A stretch of 64,000 nucleotides of DNA from Taklimakanibacter deserti. Lineage in GTDB: Bacteria; Pseudomonadota; Alphaproteobacteria; Rhizobiales; Aestuariivirgaceae. Below are positions 57,322-64,000 of this stretch, one piece after another. The translations under genes were made by a program, and so were the position numbers. The DNA lies in the NCBI GenBank assembly GCA_003574785.1, contig QORU01000025.1, forward strand, positions 1-64,000. Reading direction: 5' to 3'. Below the pieces are notes generated by a model. The model was not told the origin of the DNA. It worked only from the letters and a program-made list of their open reading frames with translations, and did not search any database. Every line of letters begins with the position of its first letter. The stretch's first letter is position 1.

Positions 57322-58200
57322 TCAGATTTCACGGGGATCTAGGGCGTCACGCAAGCCGTCGCCCAGGAGGTTGAAGCCGATCACCACGAGGTAGATCGCA
57401 ACTCCCGGCCAGACCGCCATCCACGGCGCCTGGCTCAGGAAATTCTTGGCGACGTTCAGCATCGAGCCCCAGCTCGCCGCCGGCGGCTGCTGGCCGAGAC
57501 CGAGGAAGGACAGGCTCGCCTCGGCGATGATGGCGGCGGCGACCGTCAATGTCGCCTGGACGAGGATCGGCGCCAGGATGTTGGGCAGGATATAGCGGGT
57601 GATGATGCTGAAGTGGCGCAGGCCGATGGCGCGCGCACCCTCGACATAGTCCTCGGTCTTGACCGACAGCACCTGTCCACGGGTCAGGCGAATGAAGATC
57701 GGCATGGCCGAGAGCCCGATGGCGATCATCGCATTGGTGAGACTCGGCCCCAGAAAGGCCGCGAGCGCGATGGCGGTGATCAGGAACGGCATCGCCAGGA
57801 AGGCGTCGGTGACGCGCGAGATGATCATGTCGATCCAGCCGCCGAAATAGCCGGCGAGAACGCCGAAGGGCACGCCCACGGCGAGCGCGATCGCGACCGA
57901 TATGACGCCCGCCATCAGCGAGGCCTGGGCGCCCCAGATCATGCGCGACAGGACATCGCGCCCGAGATCGTCGGTTCCGAGCCAGTAGATGGCCGACGGC
58001 GCCTTGCGGATCGCCGTCCAGCTCGTCGCATTGGGATCGGCGATCGGCAGCAGCGGCGCCAGGACCGCGAGGAGCGTGAAGAACAGGATGATGCAACAGC
58101 CGGCCAGCGCACCCTTGTTGGCCTTGAGCTTGCGCCAGGCCCGGCTCGGCGCACGCCTTGCCGGCAGGTCGGCGGCATCGGTTGGGCTGAGCGCCGTCAT
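57322..58200 (-). CDS. Peptide-type ABC permease (DppC-like), second system
   Basis: The protein is 292 residues from ATG 58200, overlapping the dppB-like stop as ATGA. It has WLGTDDLGRDVLSRMIWGAQASL near residue 67, EAA loop EDYVEGARAIGLRHFSIITRYILPN near 185, and GDGLRDALDPRE at the end. The long upstream frame is the shadow of the preceding gene. Confidence 0.92.
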   Translation of the reverse strand: MTALSPTDAADLPARRAPSRAWRKLKANKGALAGCCIILFFTLLAVLAPLLPIADPNATSWTAIRKAPSAIYWLGTDDLGRDVLSRMIWGAQASLMAGVISVAIALAVGVPFGVLAGYFGGWIDMIISRVTDAFLAMPFLITAIALAAFLGPSLTNAMIAIGLSAMPIFIRLTRGQVLSVKTEDYVEGARAIGLRHFSIITRYILPNILAPILVQATLTVAAAIIAEASLSFLGLGQQPPAASWGSMLNVAKNFLSQAPWMAVWPGVAIYLVVIGFNLLGDGLRDALDPREI

Positions 58201-59144
58201 AGCGTCGCCCGCATGCGCGGATTGAGCACGAAATAGAGGAGGTCGGCGATGAGGTTCATCAGGATGAAGCCGGTCGCCGTGCACAGCACGACACCCTGCA
58301 CGACGGAATAGTCGCGGGTGAAGACGGCATCGACGATGAGCTTGCCGAAGCCGGGGATGGTGAAGATCTGCTCGGTCAGCACCGCGCCCGCCAGCAATTC
58401 GCCGAACAGCAGCGCGCTCAAGGTGACGATCGGCAGGAGCGCGTTGCGGAAGCTGTGCTCGAACACCACCGCGCGCTCGGAAAGGCCTTTGGCGCGGGCG
58501 GTGCGGATGTAATCGGCGCTGAGCACGCTCAGCATCGCCGAGCGCGTGTGGCGCATCAGCGTGGCGGCGAGCGCGTTGCCGAGGACGAAGGCCGGCATGA
58601 CCATGGTCTCGAGCGAGCGCAGCGGATCTGCGAAGAAGGGCTCGTAGCCCGAGGCCGGAAGCCAGCCGAGTTTTACCGAGACGAGCAGGATCAGCATGAT
58701 GCCGAGCCAGAAATTGGGGATCGACAGGCCGGACAGCGCGACGAAGCTCGCGAGATAGTCGAGGGCGGTGTTCTTCTTCACCGCCGCCAGGATGCCCATC
58801 GGAATGCCGATCAGGAAGGCGAAGAAGATCGCCATCACGGCGAGCTGGATCGTCACCGGGAGCTTTGCCGCGATGAGATTCAGCACCGGCTCGTTGCTGC
58901 GCAGCGAGACGCCGAGATCGCCGGTAAGCGCGCCCCCGAGCCAATAAGCATACTGGGCCGGCAGCGGATCGTTCAGATGATACTTCTCGCGCAGCAATTC
59001 GAGGACCGCCGGATCGCGCTCTTCGCCCGCCATGGCGAGAATGGGATCGCCCGGCAGGAGCTTCTGCAGCGAGAAGACGAAGATCGAGACGATCAGCAAG
59101 GTCGGTATGGCGACGAGCAGCCGTTTGACGATGTAGGTGTACAT
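58197..59144 (-). CDS. Peptide-type ABC permease (DppB-like), second system
   Basis: This 315-residue protein begins MYTYIVKRLLVAIPTLLIVSIFVF, and the DppB loop reads DYIRTARAKGLSERAVVFEHSFRNA near residue 215. It is the first permease after the binding-protein gene, separated from it by a strong hairpin. Confidence 0.93.
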   Translation of the reverse strand: MYTYIVKRLLVAIPTLLIVSIFVFSLQKLLPGDPILAMAGEERDPAVLELLREKYHLNDPLPAQYAYWLGGALTGDLGVSLRSNEPVLNLIAAKLPVTIQLAVMAIFFAFLIGIPMGILAAVKKNTALDYLASFVALSGLSIPNFWLGIMLILLVSVKLGWLPASGYEPFFADPLRSLETMVMPAFVLGNALAATLMRHTRSAMLSVLSADYIRTARAKGLSERAVVFEHSFRNALLPIVTLSALLFGELLAGAVLTEQIFTIPGFGKLIVDAVFTRDYSVVQGVVLCTATGFILMNLIADLLYFVLNPRMRATL

Positions 59145-59160
59145 GGACTACCTGGCCTTT

Positions 59161-59189
59161 CGGGAACCCCGTGCCGCGCGGGGTTCCCG
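59161..59189 (-). terminator. Hairpin between binding-protein and permease genes
   Basis: CGGGAACCCCG (59161-59171) and CGGGGTTCCCG (59179-59189) form a perfect 11-bp stem with a 7-base loop. It has no T-run and probably limits transcription into, or stabilises RNA before, the permease genes. Confidence 0.55.
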
Positions 59190-59197
59190 TGCTCTGA

Positions 59198-60706
59198 TCA
59201 GTCGGCCTTCTTCACGCCGACGAGCCGGACCATGCCGTCGGCCGAGGGCACGAATCCGCTCACCTTCTTGTTGAGGCCCCAGATCCAGGCCTGGTGGCCG
59301 AAATAGATGACCGGCAGCTCATCGTTCAGGATCTTCGCCGCCGCATCGTATTTCTGCTTGCGCGCGGCATTGTCGGTCGAGGCGCGCGCCTCGTTCAGGA
59401 GCTTGTCGACCTCGGGGTTGCAATATTTCATGTCGTTGAGGCCGCCCTTGCAGGTGACGAACTGATGGATATTGCCGTCGGGATCGACACGGCCGGACCA
59501 GTCGGTGCGCGCGATCTGGTATTTGCCGGCGGTCTCCTCATCGAGCAGCGTGGCAAATTCAGTCGCCTTGAGGCTGACATCGAAGCCGGCCTCGGCCACC
59601 ATGGCCTGCATCATCTGGGCCGCCTGCAGGATGACCGGGTTGTTGGTGACGCTGAAGTCGAGCTTGAGGCGATCGACGCCCGCCTCCTTCATCAGCGCCT
59701 TGGCCTTCTCGACATCGCGCGCCGGCACGGGAACGTCCTTGTTGAACCACGGACCGTTGGGCGGAAACGGCTGATTGCCGGCAAGGGCCGTGCCTTCATA
59801 GACGATCTGCATGATCGCCTCGCGGTCGAGCGCCAGCGAGAAAGCCTGGCGCAGCCTCTTGTCCTTGCCGAGCGGATTGTCGGCGGCCGGGCCATTGCCG
59901 ACATTCACATAGAGGGCGAGATAGCCGAGATTGACGGCGTCGAGATAGTTGAGATTGGCGTCCCCCTTGATCGCCGCGGCATCGCTCGGCGCCATTTCCG
60001 TGCCCATGTCGAGATCGCCGGCGCGCAGATTGGCGAGGCGCACCGTGGTGTCGGGGATCGGCAGATAGGTCACCTTGTCGAGGAAGACATTGTCCTTGTT
60101 CCAGTAGTCCGCGAATTTCTCCAGCACGATGCGGTCCTGCTGGACGCGCTCGACGAATTTGAAGGGACCGGCGCAGACCGGATGGCTGCCGAATTTGGCG
60201 CCGAGCTCCTTAGCCGCCTTGGGCGAGACGATCATGCCGGCGCGGTCGGCGAGCTGGGCGAGCAGCGTGACATCGGGGCTCTTCAGCTTGAAGGTGACCT
60301 CGTCCTCGCCATTGGCTTCGACCTTCTCGACCGAGGCGAGCTCGCTCTTGCGCCGCGACTCCGGCAGCGTGAGGTTGCGCTCGATGGTCGCGACCACCGC
60401 TTCGGCATTGAACGGCGTGCCGTCATGGAACTTGACGCCCTTGCGCAGCTTCATCTTCAGTTCCTTGCCGCCTTCGGACCACGTCCATTCGGTGGCGAGC
60501 TGCGGGACGATGGCGAGGTCCGGTCCGACATCGACGAGCTTGTCGCACATCGCCGTATAGACGATGCGGCCGACGAAAGTGCGCGACTGCGCCGGATCGA
60601 GCACGTCCGGGTCGTTGGCGAGGCCGATCTTGAGCTCGGCGGCCATCGCCGATGCCGAAAGCAGCAGGGCTGTCAGCGTCGTTGTGAGAAAGACGGCAGG
60701 CTTCAT
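59198..60706 (-). CDS. Peptide-type ABC substrate-binding protein, second system
   Basis: This 502-residue family 5 receptor has the signal MKPAVFLTTTLTALLLSASAMA. It has the landmark GKELKMKLRKGVKFHDGTPFNAEAV near residue 85 and LRQAFSLALDREAIMQIVYEG near 290. It is followed by permeases, ggt and the fused ATPase, and preceded by a GntR regulator. Glutathione or gamma-glutamyl peptides are a reasonable ligand guess from context only. Confidence 0.93.
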   Translation of the reverse strand: MKPAVFLTTTLTALLLSASAMAAELKIGLANDPDVLDPAQSRTFVGRIVYTAMCDKLVDVGPDLAIVPQLATEWTWSEGGKELKMKLRKGVKFHDGTPFNAEAVVATIERNLTLPESRRKSELASVEKVEANGEDEVTFKLKSPDVTLLAQLADRAGMIVSPKAAKELGAKFGSHPVCAGPFKFVERVQQDRIVLEKFADYWNKDNVFLDKVTYLPIPDTTVRLANLRAGDLDMGTEMAPSDAAAIKGDANLNYLDAVNLGYLALYVNVGNGPAADNPLGKDKRLRQAFSLALDREAIMQIVYEGTALAGNQPFPPNGPWFNKDVPVPARDVEKAKALMKEAGVDRLKLDFSVTNNPVILQAAQMMQAMVAEAGFDVSLKATEFATLLDEETAGKYQIARTDWSGRVDPDGNIHQFVTCKGGLNDMKYCNPEVDKLLNEARASTDNAARKQKYDAAAKILNDELPVIYFGHQAWIWGLNKKVSGFVPSADGMVRLVGVKKAD

Positions 60707-60758
60707 GGCGTTTCTCCTCTGATGCGAGGGTCCGGCGACCCTTTCTGATGATATGAAC

Positions 60759-61496
60759 TCAAGCGCTGCGCGCCTCGGCGTCCTCCTCGTCGTGGCCGCT
60801 CGAGGTGACGCGGATCAGGTTCTCCTGCAGCGTCAGCAGATGCTGCCGCATGGTTTCCCCGGCCTTGCCCGGATCATGCGCGCCGATCGCCGCGACGATC
60901 TCCGCATGCTGCCGGTTGAGCAGTCCCTTGGATCCCAAGGGGCCTGCGGCCTTGCGTGCCCGTTCGCGGATCTTCTGCCAAGCCTGGTCCTGGCGGACGC
61001 GATTGACCACGTCGAAAATGGCGAGGAAGAGGCGATTGCCGGCGCATTGCGCGATCTGCCGGTGCAGCGCGCCGTCCCATAATTCATGTGCATCGGCATC
61101 GGCGCTTTCGCCGATCCGGGCGACGAGGTCATGCATGCGCTGGACATCGGCGGGCTTTGCCCTGAGGGCCGCGAGCTGCGCCAGCGGCGGCTCGATCCTG
61201 AGCCTGACTTCCATCACTTCCATGAAGTCGGTCTTGTCGAGGATGGCGCCGAAATGCCGGTCGAGATCATGGCGCGGCTGTCCGGCATAGGTGCCGGATC
61301 CTTGCCGGCGCCAGATCAGGCCTTCGGTTTCGAGAACTTCGAGCGCGCGCCTGACCGCCCGGCGGCCGACGCCCAATTCTTCCGCGAGGGCCCTTTCGGT
61401 CGGCAGCTTTCCGCTGCTGTCGAAACCGTTCGAGCGCAAGAGGCCGCGCAATTTCTCGAGCGCGTAATTGGAATTGCCGGGCGCGTTTTCAGCCAT
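60759..61496 (-). CDS. GntR-family regulator, FadR subfamily, of peptide operon
   Basis: The protein is 245 residues from ATG 61496 (AGGAAG ribosome site). The winged helix reads LPTERALAEELGVGRRAVRRALEVLETEGLI near residue 30, followed by an FCD-type domain (MHDLVARIGESADADAHELWDGALHRQI, with an Asp/His metal pattern). It precedes the second peptide operon on the same strand by 52 bp. A perfect palindrome 31 bp upstream of its start is a likely operator. Confidence 0.9.
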   Translation of the reverse strand: MAENAPGNSNYALEKLRGLLRSNGFDSSGKLPTERALAEELGVGRRAVRRALEVLETEGLIWRRQGSGTYAGQPRHDLDRHFGAILDKTDFMEVMEVRLRIEPPLAQLAALRAKPADVQRMHDLVARIGESADADAHELWDGALHRQIAQCAGNRLFLAIFDVVNRVRQDQAWQKIRERARKAAGPLGSKGLLNRQHAEIVAAIGAHDPGKAGETMRQHLLTLQENLIRVTSSGHDEEDAEARSA

Positions 61497-61526
61497 GGGT
61501 CTTCCTGCTGGAGTCCAATGGTGCGA

Positions 61527-61543
61527 ACCAATTCGGAATTGGT
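61527..61543. promoter_or_regulatory. 17-bp palindrome upstream of GntR gene
   Basis: ACCAATTC (61527-61534), a central G, and GAATTGGT (61536-61543) make a perfect dyad. It is AT-rich compared with its surroundings and lies in the leader of the regulator gene, consistent with autoregulation. Confidence 0.55.
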
Positions 61544-61654
61544 ACACAACGGCCAAAGCGGCGACGGGTCAAGGAATTTTTCTCCGCGCGGGACTGGATA
61601 CCATCGCCTGAGCGTAGATGTTGCGGGTTGTCAGCTTTCCAATTGCTGCGGCAG

Positions 61655-63640
61655 TCAGTCCGGCAATCCGGCTTCGCGCAGCAAAGTCGTGACCTTCTCG
61701 AACTTCTCGCGCTCCCGATAGTGCTGCGACAGATGCATGTTCGCCATTCCGAAGCCCGGAAAGCGCAGGCGCAGCTCATCGATCATCGCGGCCGCCGCCT
61801 TTTTCTCGCCTTGGAAGGCAAGAACGGTCGCGAGGAGTATGTAGGCGAAAGGCTCGTCCGGCTCCTGGCTGTGATAGAGGCGCCCCAGCTCGAGGGCGGC
61901 CGCCAGATTGCCCGTCCATAGATGGTTGTAGGCTTCATAGTAGGTGTACCAGGGCGGATATTGCGGACAAAGCCGCTGCGCGAGCTTGAGTGTCGCGCTC
62001 GATTTTCCGTGCTCGCCCGCATACATGTAGAGCATCGCCAGAAAGGCTGTGGAGTGGGCGTCGCTGGGCACCAGGCTGACGGCCTGCTGGGCGAATTCCA
62101 TGGCCTGATCCTGCTCGCCGCGCAGCCAGGCGATTCCGCCTCTGAGCATCTGGGCAATCCCCAGATGGGGATCGAGAGCGAGCACCCTGCGGCAATCTTC
62201 CTCCGCGAGGCGAAGCGAGTGGCTCCTGTCGATCGACCGGTTGAATCGCGCATCCCACCAGTGGGTCATGCCATGCAGCACCATGGCTCCGGTGTAGTGG
62301 GGATCGATGCTGATCGCTTCCTCGAGCAGACGGCGAGCGTCCTCGTTGTCACTTTTGTTGAATCGCAGAAAGGCATCGCGGGCGGCGACCATTTTCTCCC
62401 AGGCGCGCAGATTGCGGGTCTGTCCCTCCCAGAACCGCGCCATGTCGCCGGCGGTGAGCTTCGCCTGCATCGCCAAGGCGATGGCCTGGGTGATCTGATC
62501 CTGCACCGCGAAAATGTCGCCGAGCTCGCCTTCATAGCGTTCGGCCCAGACATGCTTGCCCGACCGGCCGTCGACGAGATGTGCCGCAACCCTGATGCGT
62601 GAGCCTGCGGCACGCACGCTGCCTTCGAGCACGAAATTTACGCCGAGGTCTTGCGCAAGATCGACGATACCTGCCGATGCCTGTTTCGCATTGCTGGAAA
62701 CGACGAGCAGCTCCTTTATTCGCGACAGGGCGCCGACGACGTCCTGCGTCAACCCTTGCGCGAAGAAGCCATGCTCGGGTTCGGTCGAAAGATTGGCGAA
62801 GGGCAGGACGGTGAGCGAAGGCTTCTCGGCCGCAGCCGAAGGCGGTTGCGTCCTGGGCCTGGACGAGCCTTCGCGCCGGCTCGTCCGGATGGAACGCATC
62901 AGAGCTTCCGTTTCCGCCTCCGGCCTCACACCGAGCTGGTCCGCAAGCTCGCGCTCGCACCGCTCATATTGAGCGAGCGCCGCATCGGGCCGCCCCTGCA
63001 TCACATAGAGCCGCATCAGCGTGCGGTGCACCGCCTCTTGCAGCGGATCGAGGCTGAGCATCTTGAGACCGTGATTGATGGCTTCCTCAATATTCCCGCG
63101 ATGCTCCGACTGCTTCATCAGCCGGTCATGGATCGCCAGGATCATGAGACGAATGCGCTCGCGCTCAGCGGTTTGCCATTGATCGAATGCGGGCTCGTCG
63201 ATCGCCAGGCCTTCAAGGAAATCACCGGCGAAGAGTGCTGCCGCCTCGCCGAGCGCCTTATCGTTCTCGGCTGTGGACGCCGTCTCCAGAATCCGCGTGT
63301 CGAGCCAGGCGGCGCCCCGCGCGAAGCTGACCGATTCCTTGCTGGCCGTAATGGCCTCGGCGGCCGCGCCGAGCGCGCCACGCAGCTCGGACAATGACTG
63401 GCGCAGCGACGCCCGCGCCTGCGTCTCGTCTCTTTCACCCCATAGCAGTCCGACCAGGGTGGTGCGGGCAATGTCGACACCCTCGCGCCGGGCCAGATAG
63501 GCCAGGAGGGCCCGAGTCTTCTTGGCCGGAATGGCGACGGTCTTGCCGTCCATTTTGACGGTGAGCGGGCCGAGGAGACGGATTTCCAGGCTCGCTGAGG
63601 GCTGCAATTGCCGATTTTGCGGTGTGTTGACGTTGCCCAT
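61655..63640 (-). CDS. BTAD/TPR transcriptional regulator (SARP-like with TolB-type domain)
   Basis: This 661-residue protein has an N-terminal OmpR/SARP-type winged helix (LEIRLLGPLTVKMDGKTVAIPAKKTRALLAYLAR), a BTAD helical region to about residue 245, then a TolB-N-like segment (VLPFANLSTEPEHGFFAQGLTQDVVGALSRI near 285) and TPR repeats to the C-terminus. Such proteins are annotated as BTAD regulators or adenylate-cyclase-associated proteins; no cyclase domain is present. Target genes are unknown. Confidence 0.88.
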   Translation of the reverse strand: MGNVNTPQNRQLQPSASLEIRLLGPLTVKMDGKTVAIPAKKTRALLAYLARREGVDIARTTLVGLLWGERDETQARASLRQSLSELRGALGAAAEAITASKESVSFARGAAWLDTRILETASTAENDKALGEAAALFAGDFLEGLAIDEPAFDQWQTAERERIRLMILAIHDRLMKQSEHRGNIEEAINHGLKMLSLDPLQEAVHRTLMRLYVMQGRPDAALAQYERCERELADQLGVRPEAETEALMRSIRTSRREGSSRPRTQPPSAAAEKPSLTVLPFANLSTEPEHGFFAQGLTQDVVGALSRIKELLVVSSNAKQASAGIVDLAQDLGVNFVLEGSVRAAGSRIRVAAHLVDGRSGKHVWAERYEGELGDIFAVQDQITQAIALAMQAKLTAGDMARFWEGQTRNLRAWEKMVAARDAFLRFNKSDNEDARRLLEEAISIDPHYTGAMVLHGMTHWWDARFNRSIDRSHSLRLAEEDCRRVLALDPHLGIAQMLRGGIAWLRGEQDQAMEFAQQAVSLVPSDAHSTAFLAMLYMYAGEHGKSSATLKLAQRLCPQYPPWYTYYEAYNHLWTGNLAAALELGRLYHSQEPDEPFAYILLATVLAFQGEKKAAAAMIDELRLRFPGFGMANMHLSQHYREREKFEKVTTLLREAGLPD

Positions 63641-63696
63641 GACGCTCAGGTGACGCCCCTCTTTTAGGTTCCTCTCATATCGGAGGAGACAAGTCC

Positions 63697-63897
63697 ATGT
63701 ATGACGTGAACCCGCTCGGACCGCTGATGCATCTCAGGGAGCTTGAACGGCAGGCGAATTCAACGGCTTGTCGCGCTCCCGGCGAAAACCGGTCGAACCT
63801 CCGCCCAGCTTTTGGCGAAAGGCTCGCGGATCTCCTGCGCCGGATCAACCGCATTGGCACCGCACGCCCAGGGAAGTCTAAGCCGGCCCTTCGCTGA
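63697..63897 (+). CDS. Small ORF, unknown function
   Basis: The 66-residue ORF is preceded by a strong GGAGGAGAC ribosome site. It begins MYDVNPLGPLMHLRELERQA and is Arg-rich, with no signal peptide. It is divergent from the BTAD regulator. Its end overlaps the convergent LacI-type gene by 20 bp. The ribosome site supports it, but no family is recognised. Confidence 0.55.
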   Translation: MYDVNPLGPLMHLRELERQANSTACRAPGENRSNLRPAFGERLADLLRRINRIGTARPGKSKPALR

Positions 63898-64000
63898 AGT
63901 TCGTGAAATCGAGATACTGCATTTCGCTCATCGGCGCTTCTCCATCGATGCGCTTCAGCAGGAATTTCGCGCAGTCGTGGCCGGCGCGGATGAGGTCCTC
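63878..64000 (-). CDS. Partial gene, probable LacI-family regulator C-terminus
   Basis: Only the last 40 codons are present, ending at TAG 63880-63878 and running off the window. The translation EDLIRAGHDCAKFLLKRIDG resembles the last helix of LacI/PurR-type effector domains (G-x-x-A-x-x-L-L-x-R-I-x-G). The assignment is tentative because so little is visible. Confidence 0.45.
   Translation of the reverse strand, partial: EDLIRAGHDCAKFLLKRIDGEAPMSEMQYLDFTNFSEGPA

Noticed and set aside
61655..63640. Adenylate cyclase
   Set aside because: The TolB-like and TPR regions often accompany cyclase domains, but no cyclase catalytic motif is present; the N-terminus is a SARP-type DNA-binding domain.

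Overview
The window is a GC-rich, densely coded chromosomal segment. It most likely comes from an alphaproteobacterium of the Hyphomicrobiales. The evidence is a serine-cycle gene set (malate-CoA ligase, serine-glyoxylate aminotransferase, malyl-CoA lyase), an iron control element of the Irr type, a classic GCGCATGATC rhizobial palindrome, GC-rich intergenic mosaic repeats, and many ABC uptake operons. The genus cannot be fixed from the sequence. No rRNA, tRNA, CRISPR array, prophage or complete insertion sequence was seen. No gene-free stretch exceeds 300 bases.

Layout. 0.1-7.6 kb: mtkA/mtkB/sga on the minus strand with a divergent LuxR-type regulator, an M20 peptidase, malyl-CoA lyase and a beta-hydroxyacid dehydrogenase. 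7.7-16 kb: a ribose-type sugar ABC operon with a FadR-type regulator, plus 2-dehydro-3-deoxygalactonokinase and 2-dehydro-3-deoxygluconokinase, pointing to hexonate or sugar-acid catabolism. 16-24 kb: a long plus-strand iron operon (Cys-rich protein, imelysin, HTH protein, Bfd, bacterioferritin, multicopper oxidase, di-heme oxidoreductase, second imelysin, DUF1513) with a probable Irr box upstream. 24-29.4 kb: a decayed antitoxin gene, then the sulfate transport operon and an Rrf2 regulator. 29.5-36.5 kb: an HWE-type hybrid kinase and an 1821-residue poly-HAMP hybrid histidine kinase.

36.6-43 kb: a peptide-type ABC operon that encloses an acetamidase/formamidase gene. 43-44 kb: a TacA/TacT-type toxin-antitoxin pair. 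44-46.6 kb: fructokinase and glucose-6-phosphate isomerase. 46.7-52.8 kb: an aldo/keto reductase, an uncharacterised SDR-DUF993-TIM-barrel operon, and a CoA-transferase/enoyl-CoA hydratase pair. 52.8-53.5 kb: a DnaB-like ATPase. 53.6-61.5 kb: a second peptide-type ABC operon with gamma-glutamyltransferase and a GntR regulator. 61.7-64 kb: a BTAD/TPR regulator, a small ORF, and the C-terminal end of a probable LacI-type regulator.

The strongest candidates for new biology are the Irr-linked iron operon with its Cys-rich and transposase-derived members, the poly-HAMP kinase with its partner HWE kinase, the atypical-receiver LuxR protein beside the serine-cycle genes with repeated GGGTAGG motifs, and the DUF993 operon. 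All functional assignments rest on reading motifs and gene order by eye; no database search was run.
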